Assembly (NCBI GenBank): GCA_038118725.1 | Contig: JAYOIK010000083.1 | Span: forward strand, 1 to 20,699 | DNA length: 20,699 bases | From: JADHLJ01 sp038118725 | GTDB lineage: Bacteria > Pseudomonadota > Alphaproteobacteria > Thalassobaculales > Thalassobaculaceae | Direction of reading: 5' to 3' | Part shown: in pieces, positions 7,808 to 16,515 of the stretch | How positions within the stretch are numbered: the stretch's first letter is position 1 | Layout: every line of letters begins with the position of its first letter | Position numbers and translations under genes: made by a program | Notes under the pieces: generated by a model | What the model was told of the DNA's origin: nothing | Seen by the model: only the letters and a program-made list of their open reading frames with translations | Database searches by the model: none

Positions 7808-8662
7808 TCAGTCGGTAACGATTGGTGTGTCCTGGCGGCCGCCCCACTCACTCCAGGAACCATCGTAGACCGCGACATCTTCCTTGCCGACCAGAAACAG
7901 TGCCAGCGACACCGCGCAGGCCGTCACGCCGGAGCCGCAGCTGGTGATGATCGGACCTCCCGTGTCGATCTTGGCCGCCTTGAGGTGTTCGGTGATCTCC
8001 TCGGGTGATTTGAACTCGCGAAACGCCGGATCAAGGATATCGGTATAGGGAAGGTTGACCGCGCCGGGCATATGACCGGAGCGCATGCCGGCTCTCGGTT
8101 CCGGCTCGGCCGCGGTAAAGCGCCCGGCCGAGCGAACATCGATGATCTGAGCGCCGCCGTCGTCAACGGTTCGTCTGATATCATCAATGCTGCGAACCAG
8201 TTCCGGCCTGAAGCTCGCCTTGAAGTCGGTTGTCGCTCGCGGCTTGGTTTCCGACGTCACTGCGCGGCTCTCGGCCTCCCACTTGGGTAAACCGCCATTG
8301 AGCACGGAGACATTATCGTGCCCGAAGACCCGGAACATCCACCAAGTCCGCGCCGCCGATTGCAGTCCGTAGACATCGTAGACGACCACCCGGTGATCGT
8401 TCGAAATCCCCAATGCCGAGACCTTCTCCGCGAACAGCGCCGGCGTCGGCATCATATGGGGCAACGGATCGTCGGGATCGCAGATATCGTCGATATCAAA
8501 ACGAATGGCGCCGGGGATGTGCTTCTCGGCATATTCAGCCGCCGCGTCGCGCTTGGCCGTCGGCAGGTGATAGGTGCCGTCGAGAACCACGACACCGGGA
8601 TTGTCGAGATTGTCCGCGAGCCAATCGGTGGTGACCAGGGCGTCGGAAGAGGAAGCGGGCAT
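7808..8662 (-). CDS. sseA: 3-mercaptopyruvate sulfurtransferase
   Basis: A 284-residue two-domain rhodanese-type enzyme that moves sulfur from 3-mercaptopyruvate (or thiosulfate) to a thiol or cyanide acceptor. The N-terminal rhodanese domain is inactive by design, and the C-terminal one has the catalytic loop SCGSGVTA (C242); CGSGVTA is the mercaptopyruvate signature, unlike the thiosulfate-type CRKGVTA. The ATG at 8662 is chosen because AAAGGA stands 8 bases upstream; an in-frame TTG at 8695 lies inside the end of cysK and adds 11 residues with no better site. Length matches E. coli SseA (about 281). It begins 25 bases after the cysK stop on the same strand, consistent with a cysteine-related operon. 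Confidence 0.92.
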   Translation of the reverse strand: MPASSSDALVTTDWLADNLDNPGVVVLDGTYHLPTAKRDAAAEYAEKHIPGAIRFDIDDICDPDDPLPHMMPTPALFAEKVSALGISNDHRVVVYDVYGLQSAARTWWMFRVFGHDNVSVLNGGLPKWEAESRAVTSETKPRATTDFKASFRPELVRSIDDIRRTVDDGGAQIIDVRSAGRFTAAEPEPRAGMRSGHMPGAVNLPYTDILDPAFREFKSPEEITEHLKAAKIDTGGPIITSCGSGVTACAVSLALFLVGKEDVAVYDGSWSEWGGRQDTPIVTD

Positions 8663-8687
8663 CGTACGGGTCCTTTCAAACGCTTGT

Positions 8688-9689
8688 TCAAGCAAGCCAG
8701 GAGGGAACGGGAAGGTCTTTCTCGCGCAGGAAATCCGGGTTGAACACCTTGCTTTGATAGCGATGGCCCCAGTCGCACAATACCGTCACGATGACATGTC
8801 CCGGGCCCATCTTCTCGGCGAGGCGGATGGCGCCCGCGACATTGATTCCGGTGGACCCACCCATGCACAGGCCTTCATGCTGCATCATGTCGAAAATGAG
8901 CGGCAACGCTTCCTCGTCGGGGATTTGAAACCAGTCATCGACGGGAACGCCTTCAAGATTCTTCGTGATCCGGCCTTGACCGATCCCCTCGGTGATCGAG
9001 GAGCCCTCGGACTTCAGCTCACCGATGGCGAAATGGTTGTAGATCGCCGATCCCATCGGATCCGCAAGCCCGATTCGCACGTTGGGATTGCGGTCCTTCA
9101 ACGCCAGCGCGACACCGCCGAGCGTGCCACCCGAGCCGACCGAGCAGATAAATCCGTCGACTTTCCCCTCCGTCTGCTCCCAGATTTCCGGGCCGGTAGT
9201 CTCGAAATGTCCTTGTCGATTCGCTACATTGTCGAACTGGTTGGCCCAGATCGCGCCGTTCGCCTCGGTCTTCGCCAAGTCCTGGGCGATGCGTCCGGAC
9301 AATCGGACATAATTGTTCGGATCCTTGTACGGCACCGCCGGAACCAACCTCAGATCCGCGCCGCACAGGCGCAACATGTCCTTCTTTTCCTGGCTCTGGG
9401 TCTCCGGCATTACGATGACCGAGCGGTATCCAAGGGCGTTACCGACCAGCGAAATGCCGATCCCGGTGTTGCCGGCCGTGCCCTCGACGATTACCCCGCC
9501 TGGTCGCAACGCGCCCCGCGCCTCCGCGTCTCGAATAATCGCTAGCGCCGCGCGGTCCTTGACCGAACCACCGGGATTGAGAAACTCCGCCTTGCCGAGG
9601 ATCGTGCATCCCGTGCGTTCGGACGCCCCTGTAAGCTTGATCAGCGGCGTGTTCCCGATGGCGCCGATAAAACCCTCGCGAATGTCCAT
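8688..9689 (-). CDS. cysK: Cysteine synthase A (O-acetylserine sulfhydrylase)
   Basis: A 333-residue fold-type II PLP enzyme that makes cysteine from O-acetylserine and sulfide. Visible landmarks are the Schiff-base lysine in NPGGSVKDRAAL (K44), the substrate loop GTAGNTG (70-76), and the phosphate-binding glycines GSGGT. The ending (VLCDWGHRYQSKVFNPDFL) marks a subgroup of CysK-like proteins common in Alphaproteobacteria, a little longer than E. coli CysK. GGGAGA stands 8 bases before the ATG. It heads a minus-strand cluster with sseA and the tandem GNAT. Cystathionine beta-synthase activity is a possible alternative within the family, but no CBS domains are present. Confidence 0.92.
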   Translation of the reverse strand: MDIREGFIGAIGNTPLIKLTGASERTGCTILGKAEFLNPGGSVKDRAALAIIRDAEARGALRPGGVIVEGTAGNTGIGISLVGNALGYRSVIVMPETQSQEKKDMLRLCGADLRLVPAVPYKDPNNYVRLSGRIAQDLAKTEANGAIWANQFDNVANRQGHFETTGPEIWEQTEGKVDGFICSVGSGGTLGGVALALKDRNPNVRIGLADPMGSAIYNHFAIGELKSEGSSITEGIGQGRITKNLEGVPVDDWFQIPDEEALPLIFDMMQHEGLCMGGSTGINVAGAIRLAEKMGPGHVIVTVLCDWGHRYQSKVFNPDFLREKDLPVPSWLA

Positions 9690-9799
9690 CTCGTTTTCTC
9701 CCAGGTGCCCGTCAAGAGACGTAACGGTGCAGCATAATGCCCGGGCGCGGTCGGATCTAGCGTTGATATCGGGGACGAAGATTTAACAAAATAAGTTCT

Positions 9800-10351
9800 T
9801 TAATCGGCATTCTTAACGATCGAGTTGAGCCGGTCGCGCGTGAGTCTGTAGAAAATCTTTTCGCTTTTCAGGATCGGCCCCATCCCCTCATAGAACCGCG
9901 CGGCCTTGCTGTTCCAGGGATCGGCGGTCCAGTCTATCTGTCCGACATTGCGGTCCCGAGCATGACGCGCCAATGCCAGCATCAACGCGCCGCCGGCGCC
10001 CGAGCGCCGCGCCTTGCGGGCAACGAACAGGTCCTGGATGAAGATGCTTTGCTGGCAGGTGGCCAGGGCGAAGATCTCCGAGAACGCGAGAAAACCGATC
10101 GGCTCGCCATCAAGCGTCGCGAGCAGGATCGAAAGCCCGGAGCGTTCCGCGAAGGCGCCGTTGGCGATCGCGTGGGTGAGGTAGGATCGCTGATAGCGTG
10201 ACGGCAATCCGTAGAAGGTCAGCAGTTCCTGGGACAGGCGTCCAAGGGCCTCCGCGTCGTCTGGGGTCGCCAAGCGCGTTTCGACCGCGACGGGCTCGCT
10301 GTCGGCGGTTGCTTCGACGTTTCCGTGGAGGGGCGCGGAGGGTGAGGCCAT
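9800..10351 (-). CDS. GNAT family N-acetyltransferase
   Basis: A single-domain acetyltransferase of 183 residues from the ATG at 10351; a GTG at 10429 would add 26 basic, unlikely residues (RRLHRHPSRK). The fold pattern is VETRLATPDDAEALGRLSQELLTFYGLP at the start, then IFIQDLFVARKARRSGAGGALM, where R-x-x-G-x-G holds acetyl-CoA, and DPWNSKAARFYEGMG near the end. The pattern IQDLFV plus ARFYE is like diamine/aminoglycoside-type GNATs, but the substrate cannot be named. No clear ribosome site precedes either start. It lies upstream of cysK on the same strand, with a 110-base gap, and is divergent from the CoA-transferase gene. Confidence 0.8.
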   Translation of the reverse strand: MASPSAPLHGNVEATADSEPVAVETRLATPDDAEALGRLSQELLTFYGLPSRYQRSYLTHAIANGAFAERSGLSILLATLDGEPIGFLAFSEIFALATCQQSIFIQDLFVARKARRSGAGGALMLALARHARDRNVGQIDWTADPWNSKAARFYEGMGPILKSEKIFYRLTRDRLNSIVKNAD

Positions 10352-10517
10352 TGGCAACGACGTCCAGGGAAACTTTCGACTGGGATGACGATGGAGACGG
10401 CGCTTACTTGTGTCAACGCCGAGCGTCACGATCAGGCCGAGGCGACCGGGGTAAGTTTAGGTCCTCAACGACGCAAAGTGCTATCATGCGGTGAATAGGG
10501 TGCGCGGAGAGACGTGA

Positions 10518-11696
10518 ATGAGTGACAAACCCTTGGCGGGAATCAGGGTGCTGGATCTGGGGCAGGGCGTGGCGGCGCCCTATTGCGGATTACTCCTGGC
10601 GCAATACGGCGCCCATGTGGTTAAGGTCGAGCCGATCGCCGGCGACTGGATGCGCGGCCTCGGCGAGGCTCGCGGTGACCACACCGCCTATTCGATCACG
10701 TACAACTTCGGAAAACACGGAATCGCCCTTGATCTGAAGGACCCGCGGGGGCTCGAAATCACCCGACGCATCGCCGCGAGGTCCGATGTGGTGTTGGAAA
10801 ACTTTCGTCCGGGTGTCGTCAACCGTCTAGGGATCGGCTTCGAGGATGTGAAGGCGCTCAACCCCAAGGTGCTCTACGCATCGGTGAGTGGTTTCGGTCA
10901 GTCCGGACCCTATGTGAAGCGTCCGGGCTCCGACACGGTCTTGCAGGCGTTTTCCGGATTGGTCGCGATCAACAAGGACATGGACGGACGGCCCCACAAG
11001 GTCGGCACCACCATGGTCGATGCCTTGACCGGAATCTGCGCGTTCCAGGCGGTTTCCATGGCGCTGTTCGGCGGGGTCAAGGAGGCGCGGCTGCTGGATG
11101 TGAGCCTGTTGCAATCCATCGCCATGCTCCTGACACCGAATATCGCCGACTATCACCTTAGTGGCGGCCCGGTTCCGCCCTTGAACGCGCCGGCGGGGAC
11201 TTATCGGACAAGCGACGGATGGATCGCGGTTTCCCTGGTCAAGGAAGAGAATTTTCAGCAACTTTCCAACGTGGTCGGCCTGCCGGATCTGCCCAAGGAC
11301 CCCCGTTTCGGGAGCTTTCAGGATCGGGCCGAAGCTCTTCCGGCCTTGATCGAAATCCTCCAGGCCCGGTTTGAAACGGCAAGCACCGAGGAGTGGGCGA
11401 CGCGGTGCGCCGAGGCCGGGATCCTAGCGAACCCCGTCAATGATTGTGGAGATTGGCTGAAGGATCCACAAGTAGAGGCCACGAACGCCTTTGACATGCT
11501 CTCACAACCCGGTGTCGGGGATGTGCCCGTGCCGCGATTGCCGGGCGGTTTGCCTTTCTCTGGCGTGTCGCCTGGAATTGGCGCCGATACCCGCGCGGTG
11601 TTGGCGGATCACGGCTATCGCGAGGATGAGGTCGAGGCGCTGTTCGGCGCCGGTGTGGTCGCGGAGGGCGTGGTCGCTGAAGGTGTGACGGTGTGA
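10518..11696 (+). CDS. Class III CoA-transferase (CaiB/BaiF family)
   Basis: A 392-residue cytosolic enzyme expected to move CoA between carboxylic acids. The family N-terminus is clear: PLAGIRVLDLGQGVAAPYCGLLLAQYGAHVVKVE, followed by FGKHGIALDLKDPRG and VLENFRPGV. The likely catalytic aspartate is D139 in RPGSDTVLQAFSGL, the position of the nucleophile in formyl-CoA transferase. Substrates cannot be told from sequence alone. GGAGAG at 10506-10511 is 6 bases before the ATG. The C-terminus is odd: a 15-base imperfect tandem repeat (11655-11669 and 11670-11684) encodes VVAEG twice, just before the stop. It is divergent from the GNAT gene and is not clearly in an operon with the next gene (161-base gap). 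Confidence 0.9.
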   Translation: MSDKPLAGIRVLDLGQGVAAPYCGLLLAQYGAHVVKVEPIAGDWMRGLGEARGDHTAYSITYNFGKHGIALDLKDPRGLEITRRIAARSDVVLENFRPGVVNRLGIGFEDVKALNPKVLYASVSGFGQSGPYVKRPGSDTVLQAFSGLVAINKDMDGRPHKVGTTMVDALTGICAFQAVSMALFGGVKEARLLDVSLLQSIAMLLTPNIADYHLSGGPVPPLNAPAGTYRTSDGWIAVSLVKEENFQQLSNVVGLPDLPKDPRFGSFQDRAEALPALIEILQARFETASTEEWATRCAEAGILANPVNDCGDWLKDPQVEATNAFDMLSQPGVGDVPVPRLPGGLPFSGVSPGIGADTRAVLADHGYREDEVEALFGAGVVAEGVVAEGVTV

Positions 11697-11857
11697 CGCT
11701 TGTATTGGAACGATCCGAGGTCTATGTGTTCCCGGCGCGATCCATAGGGTATCCGAAGTTTAGAGTGAGGCCCGCGCTATCCGAAAACAAGCGAGACTGT
11801 CGAGAGCGGGATGGTGTTGTGGATCGCGTGACGACGAAGGCCGCGAGGGCTTAGACG

Positions 11858-13651
11858 ATGGCGACGACCAACAATGAATGGTCGAATCAATTGAGTGCGG
11901 ATAGCCGAGACCCGCTCGGTGATATGCTGCGCGCCGCCAAAGGCGCGTTCGTCGCGGCGGCCGTGTTCAGCTTCATCGTGAACATGGCCATCCTCGTGAT
12001 GCCGTTCTACATGTTCAACCTGTTCCGGCGCGTGATCCCGACCGAGAGCTACGAGACGCTCTGGCTGCTACTGATGGTCGTGGTTTGGGTTCTGGCGATT
12101 TCAATCACGATCGAATACGCGCGAACGGTCTTGCTCGAGAAAGTCGCGCGCTGGGTGGATAAGCAGATCGGTATCCAGCTTTTCGAACTATCGATGAAGC
12201 AATCCGTGCCGAGAGGCAACGGCGCGGATATGGGGCTTTTGCAGAAGCTGCAATCGGTGCGGCTATTCCTATCGAGCCCACAGGTTTTTGTCGCGATAGA
12301 CGCACCGTGGGTCCCGGTATTCATCGTTGTTCTCTTTGCCCTGAACTTCTATATCGGGTTGACGGCTTTGATTGTCGTTTCGCTGGCCGTTGGTTTGGCG
12401 GTTGGCAAGCGCTTCGCGACGGAGGGCCTTCTAGCGGAGGCGAGCCGGGCCGCGAGCCGGGCCCAGAAGCTTGCCAACGGATCGATACGAAACGCGGAGA
12501 TTACCGAAACGCTCGGGATGAGCGATAGGGTGATCTCGGAGTGGAGCCGGTACAATGGCATCGCGGTCGAACTGCAGGCTAAGGCGAGCCGCAGATCGGG
12601 AATTTTTCAGGCATTCGTGAAATTCATTCGCATGGGCTCGATGGCCGCTGTCATGACCGTGGCCATGATGCAGATATTCGACCCGACATCCGGGATGGCG
12701 CCGGGCACCATGATGGCGTCGATGCTCCTGGTCATGCGCTGCGTGATGCCGTTGGAAGTCCTCGTCAATTCCTGGGACAGCATTCACGGAGCCTTCCGGT
12801 CGATTGGGCAGCTGAGGGAAGTCTTGAGCAAAAGAAACGCCGGTTGGACCGAGGCAATCACCACCGATGACCCCGCGGGCCATGTCTCGGTGTTGGATTT
12901 GGTCTACAATCCCAGCAATGCCTCGCGGGTGATTCTCAACCGAGTGTCCTTCCAACTTCAACCCGGCGAGTCCTTGGCGATTTTGGGAGCCACCGCGTCT
13001 GGAAAATCGTCGCTTGCCCGCATGCTGGTGGGGATCGAGAAGCCAAGCTCGGGCGACGTTCGCCTTGATGGGACGATGCTGCATGCCTGGGACCCGGCCG
13101 ATCGTGGTCGGCATATCGGTTATCTGCCTCAGCATGTTGAATTGATGACTGGGAGTGTTTTTGAAAACATTTCGCGCTTTGACCTAAACGCGACCGAGGA
13201 AGAGGTGTGGCGCGCGATCGATCTTGCCGGCGCGCGGGAGGTTATCGAGGCTCTACCGGATGGTTTGGCCACGGAAGTTGGCGATGGCGGTGGATTTTTG
13301 TCCGGCGGCCAAAAACAGAGGGTCGGTCTGGCGCGAGCTGTTTTCGGCGACGTCAAGCTGGTGGTTCTGGATGAGCCGAACGCCAACCTGGATGCATCGG
13401 GTGAAAAGGCTCTAAGCGACGCGATCGTGGCCTTGAAGGAAAAGGGCGTCACCGTCGTGGTCATCCTGCATAGGCCCAACGTGCTATCGGTCGTCGACTA
13501 CATTCTGGTTATGCGGGATGGGGGAATCCAGAAATTCGCCCCAAGGGACGAAATGCTTCCGCTGATTGGTGTCGTGCCACCGAAGGCCGTGGAGGAAGCT
13601 CCGGCGCCGACCGCCGTCGAAGGGCCAAGGCGCGCCGAGGCCACGCCCTGA
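11858..13651 (+). CDS. Type I secretion system permease/ATPase (PrtD family)
   Basis: A 597-residue fused membrane-plus-ATPase half-transporter. Residues 1-325 form the exporter membrane domain, with hydrophobic spans near 30-55, 66-85, 150-183 and 258-275 and the PrtD-typical motif DAPWVPVFIVVLF. The ATPase has Walker A GATASGKSS (377-385), Q-loop YLPQ (Q425), LSGGQKQR (481 onward), Walker B LVVLDEP (501-507) and the switch histidine in ILHRP (H538). There is no N-terminal C39 peptidase domain, so cargo would keep a C-terminal secretion signal. The tail is rich in Pro, Ala and Glu. GAGGG at 11845-11849 precedes the ATG by 8 bases. No HlyD-type adaptor, TolC or RTX cargo lies in the window, so its partners must be elsewhere. 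Confidence 0.9.
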   Translation: MATTNNEWSNQLSADSRDPLGDMLRAAKGAFVAAAVFSFIVNMAILVMPFYMFNLFRRVIPTESYETLWLLLMVVVWVLAISITIEYARTVLLEKVARWVDKQIGIQLFELSMKQSVPRGNGADMGLLQKLQSVRLFLSSPQVFVAIDAPWVPVFIVVLFALNFYIGLTALIVVSLAVGLAVGKRFATEGLLAEASRAASRAQKLANGSIRNAEITETLGMSDRVISEWSRYNGIAVELQAKASRRSGIFQAFVKFIRMGSMAAVMTVAMMQIFDPTSGMAPGTMMASMLLVMRCVMPLEVLVNSWDSIHGAFRSIGQLREVLSKRNAGWTEAITTDDPAGHVSVLDLVYNPSNASRVILNRVSFQLQPGESLAILGATASGKSSLARMLVGIEKPSSGDVRLDGTMLHAWDPADRGRHIGYLPQHVELMTGSVFENISRFDLNATEEEVWRAIDLAGAREVIEALPDGLATEVGDGGGFLSGGQKQRVGLARAVFGDVKLVVLDEPNANLDASGEKALSDAIVALKEKGVTVVVILHRPNVLSVVDYILVMRDGGIQKFAPRDEMLPLIGVVPPKAVEEAPAPTAVEGPRRAEATP

Positions 13652-13807
13652 TTCCCTTGGTTTGGGTTGAAGGCCACCGGTCCTCATATGTGATCGTCGC
13701 GACGCGTGTCGCCCACGATGTTTCCTTGTTCCGCGCGGAATGGTGAACTCTGCCCGCTGCCTTGTCGCCTTGAAGCGACGCGGCTCTGCCTAATCGAGGA
13801 GACGACA

Positions 13808-14743
13808 ATGCGCGTTGGGTTTATCGGCCTTGGAACAATGGGCGCGGGGATGGCGGGCAATCTGGCGAAGGCCGGAAACGAACTGGTCGTCCATGACATG
13901 AACCGCGAGGCGGCGGAGCCGTTTCTTTCCAATCGGGCAATTTGGGCGGAGTCTCCGAAAGCGGTCGCCGAACAAGTCGATGTCGTCTTCCTTTCCTTGC
14001 CGGGACCGCCGGAAGTGCGGTCGGTCGCGACCGGCGTCGATGGCCTGATCGAGGGTTTGCGGCCCGGCGGCGCGGTGTTCGATCTGTCGACGAACAGCCC
14101 GACCGCGGTCCGGGAGCTACACGCGCTATTCGCCGAAAAAGGTTTTGAGTTCCTCGATGCGCCGGTTAGTGGCGGCCCCGCCGGCGCGCATTCCGGTAAG
14201 CTCGCGCTCTGGGTAGGCGGCGCCAAGGAGGTTTTCGACAAGTACAAACCGCAGCTTGACGCCATGGGGGACCAGGCGGCCTATATCGGCGAGATCGGGG
14301 CCGGTTCCATTGCCAAGCTCGTGCATAACTGCGCCGGTTATACCGTGCAGGCCGCGCTGGGCGAGGTCTTTACCCTGGGCATCAAGGCCGGTGTCGAGCC
14401 ACTCGACCTTTGGGAGGCCGTTCGCCAGGGAGTGCTCGGACGCCGACGCACTTTTGACGGCATGATCAATCAGTTCCTGCCGGGAGTTTACGAGCCCGCC
14501 GCCTTCGCGCTCCGTCTCGCCCATAAGGACGTCTCCCTGGCCACGGCTCTTGGGCGAGAGATGGGGGTCCCCATGCGCATCGCCAACTTGACCCTCGAGG
14601 AAATGACGGAGGCCTTGAATCGAGGGTGGGGCAACATGGATTCCCGCGTGTCGCTCAAACTTCAGCTTGAGCGTTCCGGCGTGGAGGTCGCGGTTGATCC
14701 GGCACGCCTGAAGGCCGCGCTGGAACGCGATCCACCGATCTGA
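13808..14743 (+). CDS. NAD(P)-dependent beta-hydroxyacid dehydrogenase (3-hydroxyisobutyrate dehydrogenase-like)
   Basis: A 311-residue cytosolic oxidoreductase. The Rossmann fingerprint GLGTMG (7-12) is right after the start, the substrate motif is DAPVSGGPAG (117 onward), and the catalytic lysine is K170 with N174 in AGSIAKLVHNCAGY. The ATG at 13808 is chosen over an earlier in-frame opening at 13706 because GAGGAGA (13796-13802) precedes it and the Rossmann motif then starts at the expected residue. Members act on 3-hydroxyisobutyrate, tartronate semialdehyde, glyoxylate or related acids; the exact substrate is not readable. It is convergent with the GST-like gene and not obviously in an operon. 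Confidence 0.9.
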   Translation: MRVGFIGLGTMGAGMAGNLAKAGNELVVHDMNREAAEPFLSNRAIWAESPKAVAEQVDVVFLSLPGPPEVRSVATGVDGLIEGLRPGGAVFDLSTNSPTAVRELHALFAEKGFEFLDAPVSGGPAGAHSGKLALWVGGAKEVFDKYKPQLDAMGDQAAYIGEIGAGSIAKLVHNCAGYTVQAALGEVFTLGIKAGVEPLDLWEAVRQGVLGRRRTFDGMINQFLPGVYEPAAFALRLAHKDVSLATALGREMGVPMRIANLTLEEMTEALNRGWGNMDSRVSLKLQLERSGVEVAVDPARLKAALERDPPI

Positions 14744-14762
14744 ATGGGTGCCATTGAATACT

Positions 14763-15371
14763 TTATTTGACCGCCCAAGCCTTCTGTAAAGCGGGACGCG
14801 CCTGGAGCCTGTCGATATAGGCCGCGACATTCGGTTTGTCGGAGATATCTCCGCCAAGACGCGCCGAGACGATGCAGGCGTGACCGGTCATGATATCCGC
14901 CCCGGAGAACGCGCCGGCGAGATATTCCTTGCCCTCGAGCCCCTGCTCGACGGCGCCAAGCATCCTGCTCAATAGCTTGCGCGCCCGGTCGACATTGGTT
15001 TGATTGCGGCGCTCTTCCGGAAGAAAGAGGGTTTCCACGACGATGATGTTCACCGGCGGCATCAGCATACCTTCGGCGTAATGCAGCCATTGCAGATACT
15101 CGGGGAACGCCGGCGAGGAGATGTCGGGACGCAAGCGACCTTCGCCATATCTCGCGAGCACATATTCCACGATCGCGCCGGACTCGAAAATCGTCACATC
15201 ACCGTCAACCACCGCCGGCACGCGGCCCATCGGGTGGACGGCGCGATACTCCGCCGACCGCATTTTGGCGTCGCCCAGGGCATGAATTTCCAAGTCGTAG
15301 GGCAGGCCCAACTCTTCAAACAACCAGACGGCTCGAACCGAGCGGCTATTGGGAGCGTGATAAATCTTCAT
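14763..15371 (-). CDS. Glutathione S-transferase family protein
   Basis: A 202-residue protein with the two-domain GST layout. The N-terminal thioredoxin-like part reads MKIYHAPNSRSVRAVWLFEELGLPY, with serines near 9-11 in the place of the catalytic residue, then GRVPAVVDGDVTIFESGAIVEYV, where VP is the cis-proline and ES the glutathione-binding pair. The C-terminal helical domain holds the N-capping box in FSGADIM. The ATG at 15371 is chosen because AAAAGGA lies just upstream and the thioredoxin fold starts there; the frame stays open up to 15557, but that extension has no domain. Substrate unknown; detoxification or dehalogenase-like roles are possible. Confidence 0.88.
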   Translation of the reverse strand: MKIYHAPNSRSVRAVWLFEELGLPYDLEIHALGDAKMRSAEYRAVHPMGRVPAVVDGDVTIFESGAIVEYVLARYGEGRLRPDISSPAFPEYLQWLHYAEGMLMPPVNIIVVETLFLPEERRNQTNVDRARKLLSRMLGAVEQGLEGKEYLAGAFSGADIMTGHACIVSARLGGDISDKPNVAAYIDRLQARPALQKAWAVK

Positions 15372-15639
15372 GGCATATCCTTTTGAACAATCCCCGAACC
15401 GGTTCCATGGAGCACTTCCCTTGGGCGTGGACACAGGCGGTAAATCCTGGGGAAACGAGTCCGCGTCGCGCCGATCGAATAAGGGTGCTAGCACCAATGC
15501 CCCGCGACGTGGCGAAACGCTCGATGTTTTCATAAAATGCCGTTCAGCGCATGACAAGAAGGCGTGATGTTGCTAGACCCGGAACGGGGTTGGAATTAGA
15601 GGGGTGCGTCCAACCGTCACGGAATATGACGTGGACTAG

Positions 15640-16515
15640 ATGAAGCGGTCCCAACCTTTTGTTTTGCCTGCAAGGAACGCATCCACCGCGTCGTTGCTCA
15701 ACGGTGATCGAGGACTTGTTCCGCGCTGGTTGCTGGCCTTGCTCGTCGCGCTGTTTCTGACTGTCATCGGCGCGGAAGAGTCGCTTGCCCAAGGGCAGGC
15801 CCCCGCCGCGAAAAGCGATCTGGAACAGCAATACGATCAAGCCTTTCAGGCGATGTTCGAGGACCCGGCGAACCTGGATAAAGCCTTCGCCTATGCGAGG
15901 CTGGCAATTAAAATGCTGGACTTCGAGGGCGCGATATCGACCCTCGAGAGGATGCTGATCATCAATGCGGATCTCCCCCGGGTTCGCATGGAGTTGGGGG
16001 TCCTCTATTATCGACTGCGATCCTACGAGGTGGCAAAAGGTTACCTGGAAGAAGTTCTGGCCGAAGATGACCTTCCGCCGGTGGTCGCCAGCCGGGCCGA
16101 GGAGTTTCTGGCCCGTATCGAAGAGCGGACATCAAGGCACAAGTTCAGTACCACGGTTCTCGCCGGCATTCGCCATCAAAGCAACGCCAACGCGGGACCC
16201 AGCACGACGCGGGTGAGGGTGCTGGGGCTTGATGTGGATCTTGACTCAACTTTCACCAATCAGACCGATTTCGACAGTTTTCAAACCCTACGCGTGACGC
16301 ATGGCTACAATCTGGGGGTCGAACCCAGGGTGGAGATCGAAAGCGAACTGGTGCTCTATCAAGCGAACCAGGCGACACAGGACCAGGTCGATACCGCGCT
16401 CGCCCAGGTCAAATCCAGGCCACGCTTTGTCATGGATCCCGATATCGCCCGGGATCTCGACATCAGGCCTTACGCGCGCTGGGATGTGGTGAACCTCGCC
16501 GATCGGCAGTACTAA
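15640..16515 (+). CDS. Slam/DUF560-like outer-membrane protein, N-terminal part, ended by in-frame TAA
   Basis: The first 291 residues of what appears to be a 475-codon gene. A signal peptide is visible (LLALLVALFL, likely cut after SLA at about 50). Residues 62-160 look like TPR helices (KAFAYARLAIKMLDFEGAIS, VRMELGVLYYRLRSYEVAKGY). From about 168 a beta-barrel begins with VLAGIRHQSNANAGP, a pattern typical of Slam/DUF560 (type XI secretion) proteins. The frame stops at TAA (16513-16515) in the middle of the barrel and continues without shift in the next entry. As it stands the product could not form a complete barrel. The family call rests on architecture and pattern memory, not on a search. 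Ribosome site before the ATG is weak. Divergent from the GST-like gene; the FecR-domain gene follows. Confidence 0.75.
   Translation: MKRSQPFVLPARNASTASLLNGDRGLVPRWLLALLVALFLTVIGAEESLAQGQAPAAKSDLEQQYDQAFQAMFEDPANLDKAFAYARLAIKMLDFEGAISTLERMLIINADLPRVRMELGVLYYRLRSYEVAKGYLEEVLAEDDLPPVVASRAEEFLARIEERTSRHKFSTTVLAGIRHQSNANAGPSTTRVRVLGLDVDLDSTFTNQTDFDSFQTLRVTHGYNLGVEPRVEIESELVLYQANQATQDQVDTALAQVKSRPRFVMDPDIARDLDIRPYARWDVVNLADRQY

Noticed and set aside
16513..16515. Genetic code with reassigned TAA
   Set aside because: TAA is the normal end of aapM and of the GNAT gene at 9800-10351 in the same window.
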